A stretch of DNA of 59,040 nt from Nostoc sp. T09 (GTDB lineage: Bacteria; Cyanobacteriota; Cyanobacteriia; Cyanobacteriales; Nostocaceae): contig NZ_MTAV01000054.1 of NCBI RefSeq assembly GCF_002154695.1, forward strand, positions 1 through 59,040, in the 5' to 3' direction. Position 1 is the first letter of the stretch, and the number at the start of each line of letters is the position of its first letter. The notes beneath the pieces were generated by a model that searched no databases, had not been told where the DNA came from, and was given only the letters and a program-made list of their open reading frames with translations. Shown here in pieces: positions 46,284 to 56,003 of this stretch. Made by a program: the position numbers and the translations under genes.

Positions 46284-47596
46284 TAGGAAATCTCTACGAT
46301 TCAAGTACTAGCATGAAGTAAGCCTATTGTTTTAGACTGCCGAAGATGCTTTTTAAGATATGTCTGCTGTATAAAATATCTATCTTAAGGCAGACTTTAT
46401 TTGCAATTCTTTGTTACTCAGTACACTTCGGATGATGGATTGACTTGAATTGATTTGCATATGTTATGATTTGTAACACTGCTCTAATTTACTAACCAGT
46501 AAATTATTTGCTGGTTTAAGCTAAAAAGCTTAATTTAGAGCTAAAAAGCCAACTCAACCAAGTTAATTTATTGATTGAACGCACAGCTTTTAGTTAATAA
46601 ACTTAACCTTTGTTAACTAGTAACTCAGAATATATTTTAATTCGGAATTTTCGGGGTTACTGAGACAAGTAGGTTGAATACTGAGCATTAACTTAACTTA
46701 ATGGTAGCAGTACTCTACTGATATTATCAATAGAAGGTAGCAGTAATCTTCGTTTTTAACCATTTTATTGTTAGGGACTAATGCTAAAAAACAGCGAGTT
46801 GAGGATTAATGATGGCTGTAATCTCAAATGCCAGTTTGGAGATAGACAATATGAATAGTTTGCTAATACATAGGACTCCTATTTGATTATGCAAAGCTAG
46901 GTACAAGTCTATTTACTTCTTCCTGGTTCCCTACTTACGCAAGTAATTTCATCAATTAAATCGGATTACTATAAGAGTTTTAGAAACTCAAAATTTCGGC
47001 AAGTGGCTAGAGGAAAAAAAGTGGAGTTAATTAGAATGCAGGTAAAATTTTAAAAATTCCACTCTCATCCTGAGCAAAATAAAATGTAGCGATTAGCTAT
47101 AAAAGGTTTGATAGTAATGCTAAGAAAGACCGGACTTACCATTAATCAAGGTGCCAATCTCAAATTTAAGCTTGGAAACCAACGATACGAATTTTTTTCT
47201 AGAACAGAAGTTTTCCGAAATGGCACAATTGGTAAGCCACTAAAGTTAAACATGGTGGGATAGATCTGAACTCGGATGAATTTAACTCTCAATAAAGTCA
47301 ACAGTCCCCAAGAAGAGAAAGCATTATGGCGAGATATTGCTAGAGGGACAGTTGACTGATTTAGAGGTTCGGCTGAATGAAAGGTTAACCCACCTACAGA
47401 ATTTACTCAAATGAATGGTGTTGTTGAATAACAATGCCAAACACTAATACAAGTAAGCTTTTTTATTGAAAGCTTGTTTTGTGGTGCCTTTAATCTCAAA
47501 CGATAAAGAGCATTACTTGGTATTGCGTACATTAGGGTAAATCAGAATTATTACCGCAATCTCACAATTTTTTACTTTGAATAAAGGTCAACAAAC
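46284..47596. other. Long AT-rich gap upstream of mysA
   Basis: 1.3 kb without a recognised gene except a possible small frame at 47117-47263. It is AT-rich and contains several degraded short frames. It probably holds the mysABCD promoter; UV- or nitrogen-responsive sites cannot be recognised by eye. Confidence 0.5.
47117..47263 (+). CDS. Possible small protein or gene remnant (48 residues)
   Basis: ATG 47117 opens MLRKTGLTINQGANLKFKLG, then NQRYEFFSRTEVFRNGTIGK and a TAG at 47261-47263. The composition is protein-like, but there is no clear ribosome-binding site and other short frames follow in a different phase (MNLTLNKVNSPQEEKALWRD from 47277). It may be the remains of a longer gene broken by frameshifts. 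Confidence 0.35.
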   Translation: MLRKTGLTINQGANLKFKLGNQRYEFFSRTEVFRNGTIGKPLKLNMVG

Positions 47597-48826
47597 ATGA
47601 ATAACGTTCAAGCATCGTTTGCAGCGACAGAAACTGCCTTTCACGTACAAGGTTACGAAAAAATCGATTTTAGTCTTGTTTATGTGAATGGTGCATTTGA
47701 TATTAAAAACAGAGAAATTGCAGATAGCTATGCAAAATTTGGTCGCTGTTTAACTGTAATAGATGCCAATGTCTATGAACTTTACGGCAAGCAGATCCGG
47801 TCATATTTTAGGCATTATGGTATTGAACTAACAGTATTTCCGATCATCATTACTGAGCCAGCTAAAAGTCTTGCAACTTTTGAGAAAATTGTTGACGCTT
47901 TTGCAGACTTTGGCTTAGTTCGTAAAGAACCAGTCTTAGTTGTTGGTGGCGGTCTAATCACTGATGTGGCTGGGTTTGCTTGTGCTGCTTACCGTCGCAA
48001 GAGTAACTACATTCGCATTCCTACCACTTTGATTGGTTTAATCGATGCAGGTGTAGCAATTAAAGTAGCGGTGAATCACCGCAAGTTGAAAAATCGCTTG
48101 GGAGCATATCATGCACCTTTAAAAGTGATTCTGGATTTCTCATTTTTGAAAACCTTACCAACGGCTCAAGTTCGTAATGGGATGGCAGAGTTAGTGAAAA
48201 TTGCTGTAGTTGCTAACTCAGAAGTTTTTGAACTGCTATACGAATACGGCGAAGAATTGCTTGACACTCACTTTGGACATGTGAATGGAACAGCAAAAAT
48301 CAAAGACATTGCCCATAAAGTTAACTATGAAGCAATCAAAACTATGTTGGAGTTAGAGACTCCAAACTTACATGAAATAGACCTCGATCGCGTCATTGCT
48401 TACGGTCACACTTGGAGTCCTACCCTAGAATTAGCACCCCGTGTACCGCTATATCATGGTCACGCCGTCAATATAGATATGGCCTTGTCTGCAACCATTG
48501 CAGCACGACGCGGCTATATTCCCACAACAGAGCGCGATCGCATTCTGGACTTGATGAGTCGTATAGGTTTATCACTCGATCATCAACTCTTAGATGGGGA
48601 TTTACTCTGGTATGCTACCCAATCTATTAGCCTGACACGAGATGGCAAACAACGTGCAGCCATGCCTCGTCCTATTGGTGAGTGCTTCTTTGTCAACGAT
48701 TTGAAGCGTGAAGAACTAGTTGCTGCCTTATCTGAACACAAACTTCTTTGTGCTAAATACCCTCGTCGTGGGGAAGGTATTGACGCATACATTGAAACTC
48801 AAGAAGCGCAGCTATTAGGAGTATAA
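47597..48826 (+). CDS. mysA: Desmethyl-4-deoxygadusol synthase MysA
   Basis: First enzyme of mycosporine-like amino acid synthesis: cyclises sedoheptulose 7-phosphate to desmethyl-4-deoxygadusol. 409 residues of the sugar-phosphate cyclase (dehydroquinate-synthase-like) family: NAD-binding [18 protein letters not shown] near residue 115, metal-site region [20 protein letters not shown], and [12 protein letters not shown] with the metal His. The order mysA-mysB-mysC-mysD identifies the DDG branch rather than a valiolone pathway. The mysB start is 4 bp after its stop. Confidence 0.94.
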   Translation: MNNVQASFAATETAFHVQGYEKIDFSLVYVNGAFDIKNREIADSYAKFGRCLTVIDANVYELYGKQIRSYFRHYGIELTVFPIIITEPAKSLATFEKIVDAFADFGLVRKEPVLVVGGGLITDVAGFACAAYRRKSNYIRIPTTLIGLIDAGVAIKVAVNHRKLKNRLGAYHAPLKVILDFSFLKTLPTAQVRNGMAELVKIAVVANSEVFELLYEYGEELLDTHFGHVNGTAKIKDIAHKVNYEAIKTMLELETPNLHEIDLDRVIAYGHTWSPTLELAPRVPLYHGHAVNIDMALSATIAARRGYIPTTERDRILDLMSRIGLSLDHQLLDGDLLWYATQSISLTRDGKQRAAMPRPIGECFFVNDLKREELVAALSEHKLLCAKYPRRGEGIDAYIETQEAQLLGV

Positions 48827-48830
48827 AGAT

Positions 48831-49664
48831 ATGACAAGTGTTGTACAACTCCCAACAGCTAGACCAATCACGCCACACAGCATCTTAGTAGCCCAGCTAC
48901 AACAAACCCTCAAATTAGCACAACAGCAAAACATTCCCGTAGAGATACTAGATTCTCTACGACAAACTGTGCAATTAGCTGCGGGTTTAGATCCCTACTT
49001 GGATGATTACACCACGCCAGAATCGAGCGCATTAGCTGCATTGGCGCAAAACACCATTAAAGAAGATTGGAGCAAACGCTTTAGTGATGGGGAAACAGTA
49101 CGCCAACTAGAGCAGGAAATGCTCTCTGGACATCTTGAAGGACAGACATTGAAAATGTTTGTTTACATGACCAAAGCCAAGCGCATTCTCGAAGTGGGAA
49201 TGTTTACAGGGTATTCAGCCTTGGCAATGGCAGAAGCATTACCCAGTGATGGACAACTCATAGCTTGCGAAGTAGATTCTTATGTTGCCCAATTTGCTCA
49301 AGCTTGCTTTGATGCATCTCCCGACGGCAACAAAATCATTGTCGAAGTAGCACCTGCTCTAGAGACACTATACAAGCTCGCAGCTAGAAAAGAATCATTT
49401 GATTTAATCTTCATTGATGCCGATAAAAAGGAGTATGTAGAGTACTTCCAAACCATTTTGGATAATAACTTGCTAGCTCTGGACGGGTTAATCTGCGTAG
49501 ATAACACTTTGTTGCAAGGACAAGTTTACCTACCACCAGAACAACGCACCGCTAACGGTGAAGCGATCGCTCAATTCAACTCTGTTGTCGCCGCCGATCC
49601 GCGTGTAGAGCAAGTTCTGTTACCCATCCGGGATGGTGTGACTTTGATTAGACGCATAGCGTAA
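48831..49664 (+). CDS. mysB: O-methyltransferase MysB
   Basis: Methylates desmethyl-4-deoxygadusol to 4-deoxygadusol with SAM. 277 residues of the class I (caffeoyl-CoA type) O-methyltransferase fold: ILEVGMFTGYSALAMAEALP (motif I) near residue 122, FDLIFIDADKKEYVEYF, and GLICVDNTLLQGQVY. The N terminus to about residue 70 is a helical lid. It starts 4 bp after mysA, so translation is probably coupled; an 18-bp tandem repeat separates it from mysC. Confidence 0.94.
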   Translation: MTSVVQLPTARPITPHSILVAQLQQTLKLAQQQNIPVEILDSLRQTVQLAAGLDPYLDDYTTPESSALAALAQNTIKEDWSKRFSDGETVRQLEQEMLSGHLEGQTLKMFVYMTKAKRILEVGMFTGYSALAMAEALPSDGQLIACEVDSYVAQFAQACFDASPDGNKIIVEVAPALETLYKLAARKESFDLIFIDADKKEYVEYFQTILDNNLLALDGLICVDNTLLQGQVYLPPEQRTANGEAIAQFNSVVAADPRVEQVLLPIRDGVTLIRRIA

Positions 49665-49724
49665 CCGAAAGATGAGGGGGATGAGGTAGATACAAGAGGA
49701 ATAACAATAGTTTGCTTACTTCTT

Positions 49725-49800
49725 CTACTCCCTCATCTCCCCCTGCTCCCCCATCTCCCCCTACTCCCTCATCTCCCCCTACTCCCTCATCTCCCCCTAC
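49725..49800. repeat. 18-bp tandem repeat between mysB and mysC
   Basis: Four units of CTACTCCCTCATCTCCCC, one with two changes, followed by a partial CTAC. It occupies most of the 148-bp gap. The transcript would be strongly C/U-rich without self-pairing, so it may matter for mRNA processing or as a slippage-prone spacer. Confidence 0.85.
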
Positions 49801-49812
49801 TTTCAAAGACTT

Positions 49813-51210
49813 ATGGCACAATCAATTTCTTTATCTCTGCCTGAATCTACAACGCCCTCAACGAGTGCCGGCGTAAAGATAGTGGCTCTATTCAAGACTC
49901 TCGGTACTCTGACATTATTACTCATAGCCTTGCCATTCAATGCTTTGATAGTGCTGATAGCTTTGCTGTGGGGAATTGTACGCCGTCCCTTTACCAAAAA
50001 AGCTGCCGTAGCTGCTCATCCTCAAACTATCTTGGTAAGTGGAGCCAAGATGACCAAAGCATTGCAACTTGCTCGCTCGTTCCATGCAGCTGGACACAGA
50101 GTTATTCTCATTGAAGGTCACAAATACTGGTTGTCTGGGCATAGATTTTCAAAAGCTGTGAGTCGTTTTTATACAGTTCCCGCACCTCAAAAAGACCCAG
50201 AAGGCTACATTCAGGCGTTAGTAGAAATTGTTAAAAAGGAAAAAGTTGACGTTTACGTACCTGTATGCAGCCCTGTAGCTAGTTACTACGACTCTTTAGC
50301 AAAGCCTGCACTATCAGAGTACTGCGAAGTTTTCCACTTCGATGCAGATATTACCAAGATGCTAGATGATAAATTTGCCTTTACCGATAAAGCGCGATCG
50401 CTTGGTTTATCTGTCCCCAAGTCGTTTAAAATTACAGACCCTCAACAAGTTATCAATTTTGATTTTAGTCAAGAAACCCGCAAATATATTCTTAAAAGTA
50501 TTGCTTACGATTCAGTTCGCCGCTTAGATTTAACTAAACTACCCTGCGACACCCCAGAAGAAACAGCCGCCTTTGTCAACAGTTTACCCATCAGTTCTGA
50601 AAATCCTTGGATTATGCAAGAGTTTATCCCTGGGAAAGAGTTCTGTACACATAGTACAGTCCGGGATGGGGAATTAAGATTGCATTGCTGTTGTAACTCT
50701 TCTGCATTTCAAATCAACTATGAAAACGTCGAAAATCCCCAAATCCGCGAATGGGTGCAACAGTTCGTCAAGAGTTTGCGACTGACTGGACAAGTTTCTT
50801 TTGACTTTATCCAAGCCGAAGACGGTACAGTTTATGCCATCGAATGCAATCCCCGTACCCATTCAGCAATTACCATGTTCTACAATCATCCTGGTGTTGC
50901 AGATGCTTATCTTGGTAAAACTCCCCTAGCTGCACCTTTAGAACCTCTAGCCAGTAGCAAGCCGACTTACTGGATATATCACGAAATTTGGCGCTTAACT
51001 GGTATTCGTTCCTGGAAACAATTGCAAACTTCGATTAATACCTTATTGCGAGGTACTGATGCGATATGTTGCCTTGATGACCCTGTGCCATTTTTGACTT
51101 TGCATCACTGGCAGATTCCCTTACTCTTACTCAAGAATCTACAACAACTCAAAGGCTGGGTAAAAATAGACTTCAACATTGGCAAACTGGTGGAATTAGG
51201 TGGCGATTAA
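49813..51210 (+). CDS. mysC: ATP-grasp ligase MysC (mycosporine-glycine synthase)
   Basis: Joins glycine to 4-deoxygadusol using ATP. 465 residues: a hydrophobic N-terminal segment (FKTLGTLTLLLIALPFNALI) that could anchor it at the membrane, then an ATP-grasp fold with LVSGAKMTKALQLARSFHAA, EFIPGKEFCTHSTVRDGE and metal-binding YAIECNPRTHSAITMFYN. It is the third gene of the mys operon, 36 bp ahead of mysD. Confidence 0.93.
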   Translation: MAQSISLSLPESTTPSTSAGVKIVALFKTLGTLTLLLIALPFNALIVLIALLWGIVRRPFTKKAAVAAHPQTILVSGAKMTKALQLARSFHAAGHRVILIEGHKYWLSGHRFSKAVSRFYTVPAPQKDPEGYIQALVEIVKKEKVDVYVPVCSPVASYYDSLAKPALSEYCEVFHFDADITKMLDDKFAFTDKARSLGLSVPKSFKITDPQQVINFDFSQETRKYILKSIAYDSVRRLDLTKLPCDTPEETAAFVNSLPISSENPWIMQEFIPGKEFCTHSTVRDGELRLHCCCNSSAFQINYENVENPQIREWVQQFVKSLRLTGQVSFDFIQAEDGTVYAIECNPRTHSAITMFYNHPGVADAYLGKTPLAAPLEPLASSKPTYWIYHEIWRLTGIRSWKQLQTSINTLLRGTDAICCLDDPVPFLTLHHWQIPLLLLKNLQQLKGWVKIDFNIGKLVELGGD

Positions 51211-51245
51211 AAAGCAAAAATTATACATAATTAAGAAATAGAATC

Positions 51246-52283
51246 ATGTCAGTACTGCGTATTCTTCATTTAGTTGGCTCTGCCTACAATGATTTTTACT
51301 GTGATTTGTCACGCCTTTACGCTCAAGATTGTTTAACAGCGACAGCAGAGCGATCGCGCTATGATTTTCTGATTGCATACATCACACCCGATCGCCACTG
51401 GCGATTTCCTGCTTCCCTGAGCAAAGAAGATATTGCGATCGCCAAACCGATGACTCTGGGTGATGCCATACAGTTTATTACAGCGCAAAACATTGACCTT
51501 GTCTTACCACAAATGTTTTGTATTCCCGGAATGACTCAGTATCGGGCTTTATTTGACCTGCTGAAGATACCTTACATCGGCAATACTTCAGATCTTATGG
51601 CAATAACAGCCCACAAAGCTAGAACCAAAGCCATTGTCGCAGCCGCAGGAGTGAAAGTGCCTCATGGAGAAATCCTCCGCCAAGGAGAGGTTCCGACAAT
51701 TCCACCTCCTGCGATCGTCAAACCCGTAAGTTCCGACAACTCTTTAGGAGTAGTCTTAGTTAAAGATGTGAGTGAATATGACGCTGCCTTAACGAAAGCA
51801 TTTGAATATGCTTCGGAGGTGATTGTAGAAGCATTCATCGAACTTGGCCGAGAAGTCAGATGTGGCATCTTCGTTAAAGATGGGGAGTTAGTAGGTTTAC
51901 CCCTAGAAGAGTATTTGGTAGACCCCCACGAAAGACCTATTCGCAGCTATGCTGATAAACTCCAACAAACAGACGATGGTAACTTGGGTTTCGCTGCTAA
52001 AGATAATAAAAAATCTTGGATTGTAGATCCTAGCGATCTGATTACCGAAAAGGTTCAGCAGGTGGCTAAGAAATGTCATCAGGCTTTAGGTTGTCGGCAC
52101 TATAGTTTGTTTGATTTCCGGATCGACCCCAAAGGACAACCTTGGTTTTTAGAAGCTGGCTTGTATTGTTCTTTTGCCCCTAAAAGTGTGATTTCCTCTA
52201 TGGCAAAAGCAGTCGGAATCCCTTTAAATGAGTTATTAACAATAGCTATCAATGAGGCTTTGAAAACTAATCAAAATTTATAA
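51246..52283 (+). CDS. mysD: D-Ala-D-Ala ligase-like MysD
   Basis: Condenses a second amino acid (Ser, Thr or other) with mycosporine-glycine to give shinorine or porphyra-334-type compounds. 345-residue ATP-grasp of the D-Ala-D-Ala ligase superfamily: VKPVSSDNSLGVVLVKDVSE, EAFIELGREVRCGIFVKDGE and FDFRIDPKGQPWFLEAGLYC. In place of MysD some strains have an NRPS-like MysE; this cluster has the MysD type. Product specificity cannot be read from sequence. Confidence 0.93.
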   Translation: MSVLRILHLVGSAYNDFYCDLSRLYAQDCLTATAERSRYDFLIAYITPDRHWRFPASLSKEDIAIAKPMTLGDAIQFITAQNIDLVLPQMFCIPGMTQYRALFDLLKIPYIGNTSDLMAITAHKARTKAIVAAAGVKVPHGEILRQGEVPTIPPPAIVKPVSSDNSLGVVLVKDVSEYDAALTKAFEYASEVIVEAFIELGREVRCGIFVKDGELVGLPLEEYLVDPHERPIRSYADKLQQTDDGNLGFAAKDNKKSWIVDPSDLITEKVQQVAKKCHQALGCRHYSLFDFRIDPKGQPWFLEAGLYCSFAPKSVISSMAKAVGIPLNELLTIAINEALKTNQNL

Positions 52284-52616
52284 AATCTCTAAGCTCGACT
52301 TTATCCAAAATTAAGAACTAGGCTTTCTTTACTCAGCAAAAACTTCTGTTTTTTGGTAAAAATAGCAGGCAACAGCCTTGTAAATCAATAGTTGTGTGTG
52401 TTTGACCGTAAGTTTATGTCCTAAACTATAGTTTAACTACTATACTTTTTTGATATCACTAATTCTCAAGCAAGCCCAACAACTCAAAGTAATGTCTACA
52501 AAAGTTTAATGGTTAGGTTTTAGGTTTCGTAAAAATGGATAAAGTCAAGCTTAGAAATATTTAAATTATTTAAGAGAAAGTTTAGTCTTACAGCATTAAA
52601 GATGGGTGCGATTTAA
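52284..52616. other. Gap after mysD
   Basis: No gene is seen; AT-rich. The tail ends of two convergent genes (mysD and the transporter) meet here, so it probably holds terminators, but no strong hairpin is visible. Confidence 0.4.
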
Positions 52617-53561
52617 CTAACAGCTAGATTCAAATCGTAAAAAGCGCCCAAGGTTGAGAGCAACCGATCCAAGTAAGAGTATAAATCCAGCCAATTGAGT
52701 TGGCACAATTGATTCATGAAGAATTGCCACGTTTAGCATGACGGAGAATAGCGGAGTTAGCAATGCGAGCATCGAACATATCTGTGTTGAGTTGAGATGC
52801 AATGCTTGATTCCAAAGTAGAGAAGCGATCGCGGTAGGAAACACTGCCAAATAGATAATACCAAGCCATTCAGTTATTGTTAATGTCCATGTCAACCCAA
52901 ATGCTGGTATTAAACCGAGCAAAAACAAAAAACCAAATCCGTTAAACAGAAACATACCTACAATTGAATCAAACTGTTTATGCTGAGTCAGCACGCAGAA
53001 AAAAGCCCAAGTGGCAGCCGCTATGAGTGTTACAGCAGTCCCAAGATTAAGCTGGATTCCCAGTAGTTGGTTTTGTGCAATCAACAAATATACTCCTATA
53101 AAACCGACAATTAGAAGTAGAATTGATTTGCGAGATAAGCGTTCATGAAACCAGAATGCTGCAAAGAGTGTCATCAAAAGTGGATATATATAAAATACCC
53201 CAACCACTTGTGAAGCAGGTAAAAGTTGATAAGCTTTAAAGCAGCAGATTTGCGGAATACCCAAACCCACAATTCCTGCAATTACGAAGAAAAATTGCTG
53301 CTTATTCCATTCTTTGCGTAGGATTTGTACTTTTTTTTGAACAACAATGTTGATACCGAGAATGCAAGTTGCCAAAAAAGTCACGTAGACTGACGTGGTG
53401 AAACTATCAAGATTTGGCACAGTCAATTTGAAAGTCACTCCCATTGTTGCCCAAATTAATATAGCAAACAATGCAGACACCAGACCTTTGAAACATAAAG
53501 CAGACTTTTTCAAGTTATAGACTGTCATACTCATTGACTCATTTATGTAAATTACTTTCAT
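52617..53561 (-). CDS. EamA/DMT-family transporter
   Basis: 314 residues, about ten membrane segments in two EamA halves (LVSALFAILIWATMGVTFKL; then LGTAVTLIAAATWAFFCVLT, and LNVAILHESIVPTQLAGFIL). Drug/metabolite-type permeases export amino acids and small metabolites. It is convergent with mysD and the only transporter near it, so export or exchange of mycosporine-like amino acids is a reasonable guess but unproven. Start ATG 53561; ATGs 27-30 nt downstream are alternatives. Confidence 0.85.
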   Translation of the reverse strand: MKVIYINESMSMTVYNLKKSALCFKGLVSALFAILIWATMGVTFKLTVPNLDSFTTSVYVTFLATCILGINIVVQKKVQILRKEWNKQQFFFVIAGIVGLGIPQICCFKAYQLLPASQVVGVFYIYPLLMTLFAAFWFHERLSRKSILLLIVGFIGVYLLIAQNQLLGIQLNLGTAVTLIAAATWAFFCVLTQHKQFDSIVGMFLFNGFGFLFLLGLIPAFGLTWTLTITEWLGIIYLAVFPTAIASLLWNQALHLNSTQICSMLALLTPLFSVMLNVAILHESIVPTQLAGFILLLGSVALNLGRFLRFESSC

Positions 53562-54190
53562 AAGTCAAGATTTAACAACAGTCAATAGTTTAAACATCTT
53601 CCTGAAACGTATAATCGAGTTTGGTCATCAATATTAACTCAATCTACGGTTATGTGATGAAAGGTAAACTCCTAACAAACACATTTTATAACCCTTATAT
53701 AGTGAGGCTTTTAACTAAACAATAAAAATGTGTTTTTTTATTTGTTGCGAGGAGGTTTTAATACTTTTGACTTCCCTTCTTGGGGCGCTTGTATCTTGCA
53801 CCTCTAGGGATAAATGGCTAATACAGAAACCAGAGGTCAAAAAAGTAACTTAAGAAGCAAGAAGTAATACTAGTTTAAAAAAAGAATGCGACAGATACAC
53901 ACTCCCAAAGCCCTGTTATATAAGGCTTTCTTAATTTTGAATTTTGTATACACCCGGAGGGTGGCTTGCCGTACTCCTACGGTGAACCCACAGGGTAGGG
54001 TATTTTGAATTGGTATAAATAGTTGGGCAAAATTAAAATTCTCCAAAACAATAATTAAATTGATTTGAAGAATTTATAGTGTAGAAGAGGTTAATTCATA
54101 GCCGTACTCTAACAATAATTTATAAAGATAACGGGTAAATATTGGGTAGAAATCGGGTAATTTCCTCAAGTATTGGTGGATATAAACTAG
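53562..54190. other. Gap upstream of the second element end
   Basis: No gene is seen. A dispersed repeat lies near 53948-54000 (GTATACACCCGGAGGGTGGC; CCCACAGGGTAGGGTATTTT). The rest is AT-rich. Confidence 0.5.
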
Positions 54191-54269
54191 TTAATGAATT
54201 TTTTCAATCAAATTATCAGCTCGCCCAAGCGCTTTCATAAACATTTGAGTATGGGAAATTTCATGGGAT
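54191..54269 (-). pseudogene. C-terminal gene fragment abutting the element end
   Basis: The minus strand reads SHEISHTQMFMKALGRADNL then IEKIH and TAA at 54193-54191. The segment EISHTQMFMKAL resembles a conserved helix of manganese catalase/ferritin-like proteins, though that match is from memory and short. It ends exactly at the copy B element end (TATCC core). It would be the chromosomal-side flank of an element that once sat in another gene, or chance; only about 25 codons can be read. Confidence 0.35.
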
Positions 54270-54321
54270 AGAAGTATTTGCTATCAAATATAATGAGGGT
54301 TGTGTCGATGCCTGGTTATGG
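54266..54321. repeat. Duplicated element end next to xisF (copy B)
   Basis: Begins GGATA (TATCC on the other strand) and continues GAAGTATTTGCTATCAAATA, TAATGAGGG to the xisF ATG. It is 44/56 identical to 45055-45110 and in the same orientation. The core dyad is imperfect here (GATAGAAG versus TTGCTATC). The xisF start codon is at 54318-54320 inside it. Confidence 0.85.
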
Positions 54322-55862
54322 AAAGTTGGGGTTACGCAAGAGTTAGCGGTGAGGAACAGCAAACAGATAAAGGTGCGTTGCGTAAACAAATAGAACGCTT
54401 GCAGAATGCTGGATGTTCAAAAGTATACTGGGATATTCAATCACGGACAACCGAAGTCAGGGAAGGGCTACAACAATTAATCAATGACTTGAAGACATCT
54501 GGAAAGGGTAAGGTAATATCTCTGCAATTTACCCGGATTGATCGTATTGGCTCATCATCACGTTTGTTTTATTCATTGTTGGAGGTATTGCGCTCCAAGG
54601 GGATTAAACTTATAGCTCTAGATCAAGGAGTAGATCCAGACAGCCTTGGCGGCGAATTAACAATTGATATGTTGCTTGCCGCTGCCAAATTTGAGGTCAG
54701 AATGGTGACGGAGAGGTTAAAGAGCGAACGTCGTCATCGGGTAGACCAAGGGAAAAGTCACCGAGTTGCCCCATTGGGATACCGTATCAACAAGGATAAA
54801 TATGTACGCGATAATTCACCATGCGTTTGCTTGTTGGCAGAACGAAGAGAACTAACTGTATCTGACGTAGCTCGATATATTTTTAATACTTTTTTTGAGT
54901 GTGGTTCAGTTGCTGCTACTGTTCGTAAGTTGCACTCAGATTTTGGTATAGAAACAAAAGCTTTTGATTGGAACAAGTCAGAAACAACTTCACGGATTAT
55001 CAGTGACGACGACTTAGATAAAATTGTATTTACACCAACTAAAACTAACCACCCCTTACGTTATCCGTGGTCTGGGTTGAGATGGTCAATTCCAGGCTTA
55101 AAAGCATTATTAGTAAACCCTGTTTATGCAGGAGGCTTGCCTTTTGATACTTACGTGAAATCAAAGGGAAAGCGCAAACACTTTGATGAGTGGAAGGTAA
55201 AATGGGGAACCCACGACGATGAGGCAATCATTACCTGTGCTGAACACGAACAAATAAAACAGATTATCCGAGGTAATCGCCATAACCGATGGGCTTCAAG
55301 AGAAGATAACGAAGTGAATCCATTTTCTAATTTAATCAAATGCGCTCATTGCTCCGGTTCAATGACACGCCATGCAAAACGGGTAAATAAGGATGGGCAA
55401 GCTATCTATTATTTTCAGTGCCGTTTGTATAAAGCTGGCAACTGTAGCAATAAAAATATGATTTCATCAAAAATATTAGACATCCAAGTAGTGGATTTAT
55501 TGGCGCAAGAAGCTGAACGGTTAGCGAACTTGGTAGAAACAGATGAGCCACCTATTGTAGAGGAACCCCCAGAAGTCAAAACTCTCCGCGCATCGCTGAA
55601 TAATCTGGAAACCTTGCCAGCAAGTTATGCAATCGAACAAATAAAAAATGACCTCAAAGAACAGATTGCGATCGCACTAGGAGCAATCAACAATGCATCC
55701 AGAGAATCCTTGATAGCTAAAGAACGTATCATACGAGCTTTTGCTAATAAAAGTTACTGGCAAGGACTTAATGCGCAAGATAAAAGAGCAATCCTTAATG
55801 GCTGCGTTAGAAAAATATGCGTAGATGGTAATTTCATTACAGCAATTGAGTTTCGTTACTAA
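54318..55862 (+). CDS. xisF: fdxN-element recombinase XisF (large serine recombinase)
   Basis: 514 residues from ATG 54318, the length known for XisF of PCC 7120. The N-terminal resolvase domain begins MESWGYARVSGEEQ with the nucleophile Ser10; the recombinase domain follows (LTVSDVARYIFNTFFECGSV), then the zinc-ribbon Cys set CAHCSGSMTR ... FQCRLYKAGNC and a C-terminal coiled coil. It excises the fdxN element in differentiating cells, helped by XisH and XisI in PCC 7120. Its start lies 48 bp inside an element-end repeat, so excision changes the sequence upstream of it. Confidence 0.95.
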   Translation: MESWGYARVSGEEQQTDKGALRKQIERLQNAGCSKVYWDIQSRTTEVREGLQQLINDLKTSGKGKVISLQFTRIDRIGSSSRLFYSLLEVLRSKGIKLIALDQGVDPDSLGGELTIDMLLAAAKFEVRMVTERLKSERRHRVDQGKSHRVAPLGYRINKDKYVRDNSPCVCLLAERRELTVSDVARYIFNTFFECGSVAATVRKLHSDFGIETKAFDWNKSETTSRIISDDDLDKIVFTPTKTNHPLRYPWSGLRWSIPGLKALLVNPVYAGGLPFDTYVKSKGKRKHFDEWKVKWGTHDDEAIITCAEHEQIKQIIRGNRHNRWASREDNEVNPFSNLIKCAHCSGSMTRHAKRVNKDGQAIYYFQCRLYKAGNCSNKNMISSKILDIQVVDLLAQEAERLANLVETDEPPIVEEPPEVKTLRASLNNLETLPASYAIEQIKNDLKEQIAIALGAINNASRESLIAKERIIRAFANKSYWQGLNAQDKRAILNGCVRKICVDGNFITAIEFRY

Positions 55863-56003
55863 ATGTCGCGATCGCACTGTTACATTGCAACCATGACAAA
55901 TCTTATGGGGTATTGCAGATATGGCAGAAAAGAGCGATCGCCTTGGGGAGAAAAACAACCTACCCTCCAAGCTAAAATCAAAACAAACTCGAAAAATCTT
56001 GCT

